A stretch of 64,000 nucleotides of DNA from Gemmatimonadota bacterium (GCA_026387935.1 JAPLKU010000010.1:40022-104021); one strand, 5' to 3'; shown: positions 37,310-46,383, counted from the first letter of the stretch. A program made the numbers and translations. Notes: generated by a model from the letters alone, not told the origin.

Positions 37310-39078
37310 GGCTGCTCTTTGAGTCGGATATGCAGATCGGCGATGTCGGCGGCGGGCACATGCGTCGGGGCGTTCTCAAACATCGCGCGAGCAGCCGTCG
37401 TCTTCGGGAACGCGATCACATCGCGCAGCGACGGAGCGCCGGCGAGCAGCATCACGATTCGGTCGAACCCGAACGCAATGCCGCCGTGCGGCGGTGCGCC
37501 AGCACGCAGCGCCTCGAGCAGGAAACCAAACCGCCGCTCCTGTTCCTCCTGATCGCCGATGCCAAGGAGTTCGAACATCCGCGACTGCAGGGCCGGGTCA
37601 CTCGTGCGAATGCTTCCGCCGCCAAGCTCCGTGCCGTTCAGGACCACGTCATAGGCAAGCGCGCGCCACGCCTCTGGCTTGTCCGGAAAAGCGGCGACGT
37701 CGGCTGCGTGTGGCGCGGTGAACGGGTGGTGTACGGCCGCAAGCGTGCCGGTCGACGGATCGCGATCGAACATCGGAAAGTCCGTCACGATGACGAACTG
37801 GCGGTCGCCGTCGCGCACGAGCTCAAGCCGCTTCGCGCATTCCTGGCGAACACGGTCCAGCGCCGGGTGGGAAATTCGATCCGCACCGGCAACGAACAGC
37901 ATCAGGGACCCCTCAACCAGATCGGCAAACGCGGGATTCCCTTCGAGGAACTTAGCCATCGGGCCGTCGAGCTTTCCGTCAAGCCGTCGCAGGCGCATCA
38001 GGCCGCCGGCGCCGGCGGCCTTCGCGAGCGATTCGACTTCATCCACCTGCTTGCGACTCCACGCCGCGCCTCCGGGGACGATGATTCCACGCACCCGACC
38101 ACCGGACTCGATCACCGACGTGGTGATGTTGAACGCCACATCCCGGAACGCCGGCGTGTAGTCGACGATCTCCAGGCCATACCGAAGGTCCGGGCGGTCG
38201 CAGCCGAAGCGCTCCATCGCGTCGGCGTACGTCATCCGCGGGAACGAGGCGGGAATCTCCACGCCAGCCACGCGCCAGATAGAGCTGATCAACCCCTCGG
38301 CGAGCGCCAGAATATCATCCTGCGTCACAAACGAGCCTTCGATGTCGATTTGCGTGAACTCGGGCTGACGGTCGGCGCGCAAATCCTCATCGCGGAAGCA
38401 GCGCGCAATCTGGAAATAGCGGTCAAACCCGCAAATCATGAACAACTGCTTATAGATCTGCGGGGACTGCGGCAGCGCGTAGAACTCGCCGGGATGGACG
38501 CGGCTCGGCACGAGATAGTCGCGCGCGCCTTCCGGAGTGGGCTTCGTAAGGATCGGCGTTTCGAGTTCGAGAAAGCCACGCTCACTCAGGTAGCGGCGGG
38601 ATTCCTGGAGCAGTTTGTGCCGCAGCACGAGGTTGGCCTGCAGGTCCGCCCGGCGCAGGTCGAGATAGCGATGGCGGAGGCGGAGTTCCTCCGCAGCCAA
38701 CTTCTCACCGCGGCCTCGCGCGACCGGTATCACCGGTGTGACCGCTGGGCCTACGACAGTTAATGAGACGCCTTGCACCTCAACGTCGCCGGTTCCCATC
38801 TCCGCGTTGCGGGTGTTTTCAGATCGCGGCACGACGGCGCCGGTGATCACTACCACGCTTTCAACGCCAACAGCTGCCGCCGCCGCGATACACTCGGCGC
38901 TCGCCCAATCCGTACCGAACGACACCTGGACGATGCCGTCCAGATCGCGCAAGTCGAGAAAGACGATGCCGCCGAGGTTTCGTGACCGGTGGACCCAGCC
39001 ACCAAGTGTGACGTGCTCGCCGGCGTTGGACGCGCGCAGCGCGCCAGCCCGGCCAGTACGCAGCGATGTCGAGAGCAT
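37306..39078 (-). CDS. aspS: Aspartyl-tRNA synthetase
   Basis: A class IIb synthetase charging tRNA with aspartate. The N-terminal OB fold has GGWVHRSRNLGGIVFLDLRDLDGIVQVSF. The bacterial-type insertion and class II motifs follow: motif 2 FQIARCFRDEDLRADRQPEFTQIDIE near residue 205 and motif 3 GIAFGFDRIVMLLAG near residue 540. The length of 590 is bacterial. I start at the ATG at 39076-39078, 11 bp after vanZ; a GTG at 39093 overlapping the vanZ stop is an alternative. Confidence 0.95.
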   Translation of the reverse strand: MLSTSLRTGRAGALRASNAGEHVTLGGWVHRSRNLGGIVFLDLRDLDGIVQVSFGTDWASAECIAAAAAVGVESVVVITGAVVPRSENTRNAEMGTGDVEVQGVSLTVVGPAVTPVIPVARGRGEKLAAEELRLRHRYLDLRRADLQANLVLRHKLLQESRRYLSERGFLELETPILTKPTPEGARDYLVPSRVHPGEFYALPQSPQIYKQLFMICGFDRYFQIARCFRDEDLRADRQPEFTQIDIEGSFVTQDDILALAEGLISSIWRVAGVEIPASFPRMTYADAMERFGCDRPDLRYGLEIVDYTPAFRDVAFNITTSVIESGGRVRGIIVPGGAAWSRKQVDEVESLAKAAGAGGLMRLRRLDGKLDGPMAKFLEGNPAFADLVEGSLMLFVAGADRISHPALDRVRQECAKRLELVRDGDRQFVIVTDFPMFDRDPSTGTLAAVHHPFTAPHAADVAAFPDKPEAWRALAYDVVLNGTELGGGSIRTSDPALQSRMFELLGIGDQEEQERRFGFLLEALRAGAPPHGGIAFGFDRIVMLLAGAPSLRDVIAFPKTTAARAMFENAPTHVPAADIADLHIRLKEQP

Positions 39079-39089
39079 GTTCGGAGGTG

Positions 39090-39458
39090 TCACGCAGTTC
39101 TCATGATTGGCCGCGATGCCCACACACGGCGTAAGAGCAGTCCCGCGAGCACGCCAATGGAATCGACGGCCCAGTCAGCCACATCTGCACTGCGACCCGG
39201 AATGAAGAGCTGGTGCCACTCGTCGGCTGCGCCCCAAGCGAAAAGCGCCAGCGCGACGACCGCCAGCATTCGCCACGGCGGGCGCCCGGCCTGCACTGCG
39301 CGTGCCACCAGAAATGCGAAAATGGCGTAGAGCTTGAAATGAATGATCTTGTCCGACCCCGACGGCAGAAATCCCGGCGACGGCGGATTCGGCCAACTCG
39401 TCAACACTTCGATCAGAATCGCCCAGAGCACCGGCGCGATCCATCGCGACCGCGTCAA
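39090..39458 (-). CDS. VanZ-like family membrane protein
   Basis: The 122-residue product has four hydrophobic segments and the VanZ-family pattern: WAILIEVLTSWPNPPSP after the first segment, DKIIHFKLYAIFAFL in the second, and GAADEWHQLFIPGRSADVADWAVDSIG before the last. The ADEWHQ...GR..D.DWA block is diagnostic. The function of this family is poorly known outside glycopeptide resistance, and nothing here suggests resistance. It appears to be the first gene of the long minus-strand run. Confidence 0.82.
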   Translation of the reverse strand: MTRSRWIAPVLWAILIEVLTSWPNPPSPGFLPSGSDKIIHFKLYAIFAFLVARAVQAGRPPWRMLAVVALALFAWGAADEWHQLFIPGRSADVADWAVDSIGVLAGLLLRRVWASRPIMRTA

Positions 39459-39581
39459 CGGGCTGCCAACGGGTAAGCGGCAGCCACGCGTGGCGATCGA
39501 CGGCTTTTGAATCGGATGGCGGGCTGCGGGGCCAACAACGGCAAGACTCCGAACGGAAAGTGTGCTAAATATATAAATCGC

Positions 39582-40538
39582 ATGGGGTTGATGGTAGCGC
39601 GAACACTTGATATTCGACTTGACCAGAGAGTGCGTATCTCCCGTTTTTTTATAGTGTTAGCAGCCGCGTTCGCCGGAACATCGGTGGGACGTTGCCAGAA
39701 TCGAGAGGTTCCGGGGCGTGAACTGCTCCGATTCCCCATTGGGCTCATAGCCGAACCGGCGGCCCTGCCCGGCATGTTCAGCGGCGGATTCTGGAATCCG
39801 GCAGCCGCTGTATTGCCAGACGGGACGCGCTGGCGGGTAGCTGCCGGCGCCATGAGCACACCGTCCGACGTCTCGGTCAACGCGAGCGCAGGTGCCGTAA
39901 CCGCGATGTGGCGTGGATCGAGCCTGTCGCTTTCGGTGCTCCGAGCTTCCGTCGCGGGCGTCGTGCGAACAGAGAGTGACCCGCTGACCATCGCCAACGA
40001 CGTACAGTACTCGACCATCGTCACGTCGCTGGGAATTGCGCGCTCAGTTCGGGGCAATCTGGCCTGGGGGTTGGCAGCCCGCGTGCGCAGCGGCCAGATC
40101 GACACGGACCTCCGCACGTCGGTCGCGCTCGACGGCGGCGTCGTTCTGGAGCATCTCACACGCCTCGATGCCCGTTTTGGGCTCTCGACGCTCTTGGCCA
40201 GCCCATGGAGCGGAGGACGAGAACACGCGACGTTTATCGGCGGCGCCGACCTCCGCCTCTTCCGGGCAGATTCAGACCGATTCGTTCGCGCCGGCGTATC
40301 CGCGATGACGACCCAGGGCGGCGAGTCCGAGCAGTTCGCATTCGCAAGCGGTCGATATGGGGTCTGGGAGGTTCGCGGAGGGCCAGTCCGCACCTCCGCG
40401 TTCGGCGCAGAAAACTTCCGCACGCGGATGGCGATCGCGGTGCACTATATCGGCTATTCGGTCGGCATTGCACGTGAGGGATCGCCGAGCGGACTGGGTC
40501 CGAGCTACCAGTTTGTCCTGAGTTCACTCATCCGATGA
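39582..40538 (+). CDS. Predicted outer-membrane beta-barrel protein
   Basis: I do not recognise a named family. The 318-residue product has a signal peptide (ISRFFIVLAAAFAGTSVGRCQ) and then a run of alternating-pattern strands with many glycines, serines and aromatics, ending in SYQFVLSSLIR, so an outer-membrane barrel is likely. I use the ATG at 39582; a GTG at 39630 would give a shorter, more typical signal peptide. An AT-rich stretch (CTAAATATATAAATC) just before the ATG could be a promoter -10 region. It overlaps rlmN by 4 bp. Confidence 0.6.
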   Translation: MGLMVARTLDIRLDQRVRISRFFIVLAAAFAGTSVGRCQNREVPGRELLRFPIGLIAEPAALPGMFSGGFWNPAAAVLPDGTRWRVAAGAMSTPSDVSVNASAGAVTAMWRGSSLSLSVLRASVAGVVRTESDPLTIANDVQYSTIVTSLGIARSVRGNLAWGLAARVRSGQIDTDLRTSVALDGGVVLEHLTRLDARFGLSTLLASPWSGGREHATFIGGADLRLFRADSDRFVRAGVSAMTTQGGESEQFAFASGRYGVWEVRGGPVRTSAFGAENFRTRMAIAVHYIGYSVGIAREGSPSGLGPSYQFVLSSLIR

Positions 40539-41623
40539 CTGTGCACCCGACCAACCTGCTGAACCTGACGCCTGCCGAAGCCGTGACAACGCTGCGGGCC
40601 TTTGCTGTCTCCGTTGGTGAGGCTCCGTATCGCGGGTCGCAAGTCGCGCGCCGCCTCTGGGAATCGCCCGCATCAGGATTCGACGCAATGTCGGAGCTGC
40701 CCGCGGACTTTCGCGCGCGACTCGCTGAACACTTCACGATGCCGCGCCTCGCGCTCACGAGCGAGCAGGCATCGACCGACGGAACCCGCAAGTTCCTGTT
40801 TTCGCTCGCGGATGGGCAGTCGATCGAAACGGTGGCGATTCCCGACGGAAAGCGACTCACCCTCTGCGTATCGTCTCAGGCGGGCTGCGCGCTGCAATGC
40901 GCGTTCTGCGCCACCGGCGCGATGGGGTTCGTCCGTAACCTTGAGGCCCACGAGATTGCGGGCCAGGTTCGCGAACTCGCGTTCCTCGCCGAGCCCATCA
41001 AGCCCACCAACATTGTGTTCATGGGCATGGGTGAGCCGCTGATGAATTGGCCGGCCGTCGATACCGTGCTGACTATCCTGAACAACCCTGCGGGATTCGG
41101 GATTGGCGCGCGCCACATCACGCTCTCTACGGTGGGCTGGCTACCCGGCATCGAAGCCCTCGAGGCGCGCAAGGAGCAGTTCCGGCTCGCGATCTCGATT
41201 CATGCGCCCAGCGACGCACTGCGCGCCACGTTGATGCCCGTGAATACCAAGTTTCCGCTTGAGGCCGTGATCGAGCGCGCCGCGCGATTCTCACGCCGCG
41301 TGACGTTCGAGTACGTGATGCTCGGCGGGGTGAACGATGCGGACGAGCACGCGACCGCGCTCGCAGCACTCGCGAAAACCTGCGGAGCATTCGTGAATTT
41401 GATTCCACTCCACCCTGGCGGGTCGATGGGCTTCGTGCCATCGCCGCCAGAGCGTATCCATCGATTCGCATCGAGGCTCAAGGCCGCGAACGTTGAAGTG
41501 GCCGTCCGAAGAAGTCGCGGCCTCGATATCGCGGCCGCGTGCGGCCAGCTACGGGCGGAGCGGCTCCGTCGGCGCACGCCAGGTCTTGCCCACGATGACA
41601 GTCAAGTCAACGAGACGGCCTGA
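40535..41623 (+). CDS. rlmN: 23S rRNA (adenine-2503-C2) / tRNA (adenine-37-C2) methyltransferase
   Basis: A radical-SAM enzyme that methylates C2 of A2503. The CxxxCxxC cluster motif is in SQAGCALQCAFCATGAMGF near residue 123. The MGMGEPLMNW segment and the late VRRSRGLDIAAACGQL contain the conserved cysteines used for methyl transfer. The length of 362 is usual. The ATG overlaps the upstream gene stop. The last 75 bp overlap the convergent lytR_C gene on the other strand. Confidence 0.95.
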   Translation: MTVHPTNLLNLTPAEAVTTLRAFAVSVGEAPYRGSQVARRLWESPASGFDAMSELPADFRARLAEHFTMPRLALTSEQASTDGTRKFLFSLADGQSIETVAIPDGKRLTLCVSSQAGCALQCAFCATGAMGFVRNLEAHEIAGQVRELAFLAEPIKPTNIVFMGMGEPLMNWPAVDTVLTILNNPAGFGIGARHITLSTVGWLPGIEALEARKEQFRLAISIHAPSDALRATLMPVNTKFPLEAVIERAARFSRRVTFEYVMLGGVNDADEHATALAALAKTCGAFVNLIPLHPGGSMGFVPSPPERIHRFASRLKAANVEVAVRRSRGLDIAAACGQLRAERLRRRTPGLAHDDSQVNETA

Positions 41624-42013
41624 ATCGGCGCGGACTTCCGTGACGGCAGGCATCATGGTTCGCGCAGCACGCGTCGCCCACTCTGGATGATTTGAGCGAT
41701 CGCGGACGACCGTTGAATCGTGCCGCTCTCCGGTATTTCCGAAAAAGACGACGTCGAATCCGGCATCGCGCAACACCGCCGCCGCCGTACGCGCGAGCCC
41801 TCGCGTGTCCGTCGCATTGAACACTTCGACCTTAACGCGCGTGCCCTCGGGAATGACGCGCTCGGTGTGGTGTGTGGCGTCAGCTCCGGCCGAAACGCCC
41901 GGAACCCAACCCTTCAGCGATGCGACGATCACGATCGCAATGACGCCGAGCGCCGATGCGATCACGAGCCAGCGGCGACGCGGTTTGGGTTGCGATTCGG
42001 ATGCGAGCGTCAC
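41549..42013 (-). CDS. LytR_C-domain protein with one membrane segment
   Basis: The 154-residue product has a short cytoplasmic N-terminus rich in Lys and Arg and one membrane segment (WLVIASALGVIAIVIVASLKGW). An external LytR_C domain follows (VKVEVFNATDTRGLARTAAAVLRDAGFDVVFFGN and VRADSGRLVDLTVIVGKTW). This domain usually sits at the end of LytR-CpsA-Psr ligases but also occurs alone. The GTG at 42011-42013 overlaps the yqeK stop as GTGA. yqeK and LytR-type genes are also neighbours elsewhere. Confidence 0.8.
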   Translation of the reverse strand: MTLASESQPKPRRRWLVIASALGVIAIVIVASLKGWVPGVSAGADATHHTERVIPEGTRVKVEVFNATDTRGLARTAAAVLRDAGFDVVFFGNTGERHDSTVVRDRSNHPEWATRAARTMMPAVTEVRADSGRLVDLTVIVGKTWRAPTEPLRP

Positions 42014-42546
42014 CGGACGGCGTTCCAGAGATCGACAGTCTGACTGAAGATGCCGTTGCCTTCGCGAAGCGTCCATTCGAGACGCATCCGAACAACTTGG
42101 CGAAAGACCGCGTCGAAATCGTGGGGCAGCTGCGCCGCCAGAAAGGCGCGGTCCTGCACCATGAACTTACGCCCTGGCTCGAGGAAATCCGCCATGAAGA
42201 GCGCGCGACCGGTGCGATCCCAGGTTGGAAACCCGACCGTATGCCAGCGCACGGCCTCCAGCACCGACGTGCGTCGCTCGCCATCGGCCTCAAGCTTGAG
42301 CGCGGCGGCGGGGCCGTGGAGCACCCCGAATGGATGCAGCTTGTCTCCGACAATAGCACGAAGCGTTTCTTCCGGCGCATCGCGCAACGCGTCATGCCAT
42401 AACCCCGCGTCGTGCCACCCGCGGGCTTCGCCTGCGGTGAGTCCCATGTCGGCAGCCCAGCGGTCGAGCAAGGCCGTGACTCGTCCGATATGCGCTTGGC
42501 GCTTGTCGGTCACCACAGCCCATGCGGGCATCCCAGATTCAGCCAT
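42010..42546 (-). CDS. YqeK-like HD-domain phosphohydrolase
   Basis: HD-superfamily proteins of this group hydrolyse diadenosine tetraphosphate. The metal ligands can be followed as HIGRV near residue 19, WHDAGLWHDAL near residue 45, a HG in FGVLHGPAA, RWHTVGFPTW near residue 98 and the final MADFLEPGRKF aspartate. At 178 residues it is close to YqeK. I use the ATG at 42544-42546; upstream frame to 42612 overlaps trpA without family character. The biochemical role is inferred. Confidence 0.78.
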   Translation of the reverse strand: MAESGMPAWAVVTDKRQAHIGRVTALLDRWAADMGLTAGEARGWHDAGLWHDALRDAPEETLRAIVGDKLHPFGVLHGPAAALKLEADGERRTSVLEAVRWHTVGFPTWDRTGRALFMADFLEPGRKFMVQDRAFLAAQLPHDFDAVFRQVVRMRLEWTLREGNGIFSQTVDLWNAVR

Positions 42547-42574
42547 GTTGGTCGATTCGGTTTCGCGCCGCCGC

Positions 42575-43342
42575 TTACGCCGCGTCGATCGCCGAACGGA
42601 GGCTACGAACAAAGGCGACGGCCTCGTCTACCGAACGTTCGGCGATCCGAACGAGCGCACTCCCGACGACCACACCATCAGCCATGTTAGCCACCGCGCG
42701 CGCCTGCGCTGCAGATGATACGCCAAAGCCAACGCAGATTGGCAGGGCGCACACACTGCGAAGTCGCTCAACCGTACCCGGAAGATCGACGGAAACATCA
42801 CTGCGTTCACCCGTCACGCCGAGCCGGCTGATGAGGTAGACAAACCCGCTGCCGTGGCTGGCGATCTGTTTCATCCGATTGGTCGGCGTCGTTGGTGCCA
42901 CGAGCCGCACGAAGGAGAGCGGTCCCTTGCCGATCCACGCCTCGCGCTCAGGATCAGCGCCGACCGGCAGATCCGTGACGAGCAATCCGGAAATGCCGGA
43001 ATCCTTCGCTTGCTGCAGGACGTTGGGGCCAGCCGCGAGCAGCGGATTCAGGTAGCTGAATAACACGAGTGGAACGCGAACGCGCGTCGCCGCGGCCAGT
43101 TCGAGCGTCTTCTGGAGCGTCATCCCCGCCTCGAGCGCCATCTGGCTCGAACCCTGGATGACGGGGCCATCAGCCACCGGATCGCTGAACGGCACGCCGA
43201 GTTCGATCACGTCGGCACCCGCCGCGGCGATCCCCTGCACCAATGCGACGCTGCGCGCAGGATCGGGGTGTCCAGCCGTGACGTAGCAAACCAGCGCGCG
43301 GCGTTTCGCGGCGCGCAACGAGGACATCGTTTCGTTCAGCAT
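42575..43342 (-). CDS. trpA: Tryptophan synthase alpha chain
   Basis: Releases indole from indole-3-glycerol phosphate. The motifs ALVCYVTAGHPDPA, DVIELGVPFSDPVADGPVIQ with the catalytic Glu and Asp, and GFVYLISRLGVTG are present. The length of 255 is normal. The ATG at 43340-43342 begins 1 bp after the stop of the preceding small ORF. trpB is separated from it by that ORF, unlike the usual adjacent trpB-trpA order. Confidence 0.95.
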   Translation of the reverse strand: MLNETMSSLRAAKRRALVCYVTAGHPDPARSVALVQGIAAAGADVIELGVPFSDPVADGPVIQGSSQMALEAGMTLQKTLELAAATRVRVPLVLFSYLNPLLAAGPNVLQQAKDSGISGLLVTDLPVGADPEREAWIGKGPLSFVRLVAPTTPTNRMKQIASHGSGFVYLISRLGVTGERSDVSVDLPGTVERLRSVCALPICVGFGVSSAAQARAVANMADGVVVGSALVRIAERSVDEAVAFVRSLRSAIDAA

Positions 43343-43343
43343 T

Positions 43344-43610
43344 TCAGAGAAAGTAGTCGCCGACTCGTATGCCGTAGCGTTCGGGATCGGCGGTCTTGAT
43401 GATGGTGCGCCGGAAGGCGCCCGTCTCGTCAGTGTCGGCAAAATTGACGAGGTCGCCCGGGTGACGCACGTTGCCTAAGTCATCGCCGACGATGAGCGCG
43501 ATGGGTCGGTTGAGCATCGCGGGGTCGGAGTTGACGCCATGAACGATTGCAAGCTCGAACGAATCAAGAACCACGAAGGTGCCCACCGGATAGATGCCGA
43601 GCGTGCTCAC
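43344..43610 (-). CDS. Small protein resembling the C-terminal end of an HD-GYP phosphodiesterase
   Basis: The 88-residue product starts with a GTG (VSTLGIYPVGTFVVLDSFELAIVHGVN) and ends with FRRTIIKTADPERYGIRVGDYFL. From memory, LGxYPxGTxVxLxxxExxxV is the pattern that follows the HD domain in HD-GYP c-di-GMP phosphodiesterases. No HD or GYP motif is present. The same frame runs upstream only to the trpB stop, and the residues there ([11 protein letters not shown]) still look related. It fits either a remnant or a stand-alone domain. It fills the space between trpB and trpA almost exactly. Confidence 0.6.
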   Translation of the reverse strand: MSTLGIYPVGTFVVLDSFELAIVHGVNSDPAMLNRPIALIVGDDLGNVRHPGDLVNFADTDETGAFRRTIIKTADPERYGIRVGDYFL

Positions 43611-43636
43611 GAAGGCCTTGGGCGCGACGGGATTGG

Positions 43637-44827
43637 TCAGGCGCTAAACGTATCCATCTGGGCGACTTGTGCCACATCCTTGTCGCCCCGTCCGCTTACG
43701 CAAAGCAGTACGACATCGTCGGCGGCCCATCGCCCGCGCTGCGCCGCGATCCACGCAACGGCATGCGCCGTCTCGAGTGCGGGAATCACGCCTTCGAGTC
43801 TCGCCAACAATCCAAATCCGTTCAGCGCATCAGCATCAGTGCAGGAGACGTAAGTAGCCCGGCCGGAATCCTTCAACCAGGAGTGTTCAGGTCCAACGCC
43901 TGGATAGTCGAGCCCCGCGGACACCGAGTGCGCGGGATAAACCTGCCCCGAGGCGTCCTGCAGCAGGTAGCTCATCGCGCCGTGCAGCACACCGGGCTTG
44001 CCGCATGCCAGCGACGCGGAATGCTCACCCGTTTCAAGTCCTTTTCCCGCTGCCTCGACGCCAACGAGTTCCACGCCGGTGTCCGGCACGAACGCATGGA
44101 ACACCCCCATCGCATTTGAACCGCCGCCGATGCACGCCACGACTGATGTCGGCAACTTTCCGGCGCGCTCGAGGACCTGAGCGCGCGCCTCGCGGCCGAT
44201 GATCGCCTGAAAATCCCGCACCATCCGCGGGTACGGTGCGGGGCCAACGACAGACCCAATGATGTAGTAGCTGTGGTCGCAGGTGCCGACCCAATCGCGA
44301 ATGGCTTCACTCGTTGCGTCTTTGAGCGTTCGAGTGCCAGACGTCACGGGCACGACTTCGGCACCCATCAACTTCATCCGAAACACATTCAGCGCCTGTC
44401 GCCGCATGTCCTCCTCGCCCATGTACACGACGCAGTCGAGCCCAAGCCGCGCGCACGCGGTGGCCGTGGCCACGCCATGTTGCCCTGCGCCGGTTTCGGC
44501 GATGATACGTTGCTTGCCCATCCGCTTGGCGAGCAGCGCCTGTGCGAGGGCATTGTTGATCTTGTGCGCGCCAGTGTGGTTCAGGTCCTCACGCTTGAGC
44601 AATACCCGTGCACCGATGTGCGCCGAAAAGTTGGGCGCCTCGGTGAGCGCCGACGGGCGACCGACATAGGTCGCCAGCATTTCGTCGAGCACGCTGGTAA
44701 AACGGGTATCGCGCATCGCCGCGTCATACGCCGCGGTGAGCTCGTCGAGAGCCGGAATAAGCGTTTCCGGAACGTACTGTCCCCCAAACGGGCCAAATCG
44801 TCCGGTGTCGTGTGTCGCTGCTGTCAT
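43637..44827 (-). CDS. trpB: Tryptophan synthase beta chain
   Basis: Condenses indole with serine using PLP. The N-terminus [19 protein letters not shown], the PLP-lysine context [23 protein letters not shown] near residue 88, [10 protein letters not shown] and the phosphate-binding [10 protein letters not shown] near residue 233 are all present. The length of 396 is typical. Although the open frame extends far upstream, the ATG at 44825-44827 overlaps the trpF stop as ATGA and gives the family N-terminus. Confidence 0.97.
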   Translation of the reverse strand: MTAATHDTGRFGPFGGQYVPETLIPALDELTAAYDAAMRDTRFTSVLDEMLATYVGRPSALTEAPNFSAHIGARVLLKREDLNHTGAHKINNALAQALLAKRMGKQRIIAETGAGQHGVATATACARLGLDCVVYMGEEDMRRQALNVFRMKLMGAEVVPVTSGTRTLKDATSEAIRDWVGTCDHSYYIIGSVVGPAPYPRMVRDFQAIIGREARAQVLERAGKLPTSVVACIGGGSNAMGVFHAFVPDTGVELVGVEAAGKGLETGEHSASLACGKPGVLHGAMSYLLQDASGQVYPAHSVSAGLDYPGVGPEHSWLKDSGRATYVSCTDADALNGFGLLARLEGVIPALETAHAVAWIAAQRGRWAADDVVLLCVSGRGDKDVAQVAQMDTFSA

Positions 44828-45468
44828 TCCGATCTCCCATGCACCGCGCGGCTGAAGGCCTGCATTTTCGATTGATCCTTTATTCCCGGCGCCGACTCCA
44901 CACCGGACGACACATCTACAATCTGCGGTAAGAGCGCCTCCACGGCCTCTGCCACGTTGTCTGGCCGCAGCCCCCCTGCCAATACCAGACGATGGCCCCG
45001 CCTGATCCGTTCTATCTCCATTGCAATCTGCCTCCACGGCAGGGCAACGCCTGCACCACCAAGTTTTCCAGGCACCCGGGCGTCGAGCAGGACGGCATCG
45101 GCCTCGGCGAACAACGCTTCGGCAACGATCGGAATAGCATCGCGTTCTATGCGCACCGCGGCCCATACCTCGCCGGCGAACAACCGGCGTGCGTCGCGCA
45201 CATCGGCGACCGACGGGTCAGCGTGCAGCTGAACAACATCCAGTGCGTCCACTTCGGTGACCCGGCCGATCCGCGTACGGAAGTCCGCGCCAAATACGCC
45301 AACACGTTTGACTTTCGCTCCTGCCGCCACGTGCAGGCTGAGCGCGCGATCGGGCGCAAGTTCGCGTGCACCGCCGGCAAAGATCACACCGGCGTAGCCA
45401 GCGCGGAGTGCACCTGCACAGGCGGCGTCCTCCTCGCGGGTCAGCCCGCAAAACTTCACCTCAACCAC
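44824..45468 (-). CDS. trpF: Phosphoribosylanthranilate isomerase
   Basis: Third step of tryptophan synthesis from anthranilate. [17 protein letters not shown] with the catalytic Cys, a central VQLHAD, then [17 protein letters not shown] and [15 protein letters not shown] show the family order. Normal length at 214. It overlaps trpC by 8 bp upstream and trpB by 4 bp downstream. Confidence 0.95.
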   Translation of the reverse strand: MVEVKFCGLTREEDAACAGALRAGYAGVIFAGGARELAPDRALSLHVAAGAKVKRVGVFGADFRTRIGRVTEVDALDVVQLHADPSVADVRDARRLFAGEVWAAVRIERDAIPIVAEALFAEADAVLLDARVPGKLGGAGVALPWRQIAMEIERIRRGHRLVLAGGLRPDNVAEAVEALLPQIVDVSSGVESAPGIKDQSKMQAFSRAVHGRSE

Positions 45469-46273
45469 GGCGTACGGCGCGGACGCCGGTCAATGCGCGA
45501 ACGGCTGCCGCTCCGTCTACCACCTTGGAGAGCGAAGAGCCCACGAGCACGGCATCTGCGCCCCAACTTGCCGCGCGTTCGACGTCGGCGCGCGTGACGA
45601 TGCCGCTCTCGTACACGGCCACGCGCTCGGGCGGCACGAGTCGCAACAGGCGCTCACCGACCGTCGGATCGATCTCCAGCGTCTCCAGATTTCGCGTGTT
45701 GATTCCTATGGCGCAGGCGCGGACGTCCATTGCTCGCGCCAGCTCCACCTCGTCACGCACTTCATAAAGCACGTCGAGCCCCAGCGATCCGGCGACCCCA
45801 GCAAGCTCCGCAGCCAACGACGGATCGAGCGCGCGCGCGATGAGCAGCACCGCGCAGGCACCCGCCGAGCGCGCTTCCGACAATTGGATGGGATGCACGA
45901 TGAAGTCCTTCCGTAACGGCGGAATACGGACCGACTTCCGGACTTCGGTGAGGTCGGCGAGGCAGCCACCAAATCGGTCAGGTTCGGTGAGCACCGAGAT
46001 CGCTGATGCGCCGCCTCGTTCGTATTCGCACGAGCGAAGTCCGGCACGCAGTTCGTCGTTGAGCGTCCCCTTACTGGGGCTCCGGCGCTTGATCTCGGCG
46101 ATGACTCCGACAGTCGGGCGCCGGAGGGCAGACACGAACGCGCCCGGCGCCGGGAAGCCAGCGTGGAGAACATCGCCACCGACTCCCGCGCGGACCAAGG
46201 CTTCGGCCCGAACCCGGGCTGACGCGACCAGGTCGGCCAACACACCCTTCGGGGGCTGCCATTTCGGGGCCAT
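45461..46273 (-). CDS. trpC: Indole-3-glycerol phosphate synthase
   Basis: Closes the indole ring. VIAEIKRRSPSKG carries the catalytic lysine near residue 58. LRKDFIVHPIQLSEARSAGACAVLLIARAL, GINTRNLETLEID and VYESGIVTRADVE follow in order. The length is 270. I use the ATG at 46271-46273 (MAPKWQPPKGVLADLV). It diverges from lexA across a 110-bp gap that must hold both promoters. Confidence 0.95.
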   Translation of the reverse strand: MAPKWQPPKGVLADLVASARVRAEALVRAGVGGDVLHAGFPAPGAFVSALRRPTVGVIAEIKRRSPSKGTLNDELRAGLRSCEYERGGASAISVLTEPDRFGGCLADLTEVRKSVRIPPLRKDFIVHPIQLSEARSAGACAVLLIARALDPSLAAELAGVAGSLGLDVLYEVRDEVELARAMDVRACAIGINTRNLETLEIDPTVGERLLRLVPPERVAVYESGIVTRADVERAASWGADAVLVGSSLSKVVDGAAAVRALTGVRAVRRG

Positions 46274-46282
46274 TGCTTGTGT

Positions 46283-46324
46283 TTCGGCCAATCTTCGGCT
46301 ACCGTTACTTCGGGGGTTATTCGG
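46283..46324. promoter_or_regulatory. Two TTCGG-N6-TTCGG direct-repeat pairs in the trpC-lexA gap, candidate operators
   Basis: TTCGG starts at 46283, 46294, 46309 and 46320, giving two pairs each with an 11-bp period. An 11-bp direct repeat of TTC is also the layout of the alphaproteobacterial LexA box GTTC-N7-GTTC. The location upstream of lexA makes autoregulation a reasonable guess, but it is a guess. Confidence 0.4.
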
Positions 46325-46383
46325 GAGTCTAGGACACGACGGCCACCCAAATGCCGCGCATTCCACCTCTCCACGAGCACGCA

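Noticed and set aside
37330..38763. Plus-strand open frame of 477 codons over aspS
   Set aside because: It is the antisense of class II synthetase motifs.
39455..40423. Minus-strand open frame of 322 codons over the outer-membrane protein gene
   Set aside because: The product is rich in Arg, Pro and Ser with no signal peptide or motif, while the plus frame has a signal peptide and barrel-like strands and is coupled to rlmN.
46274..46383. Tryptophan-rich leader peptide or attenuator before trpC
   Set aside because: No short frame with clustered Trp codons and no terminator/antiterminator pair are visible.
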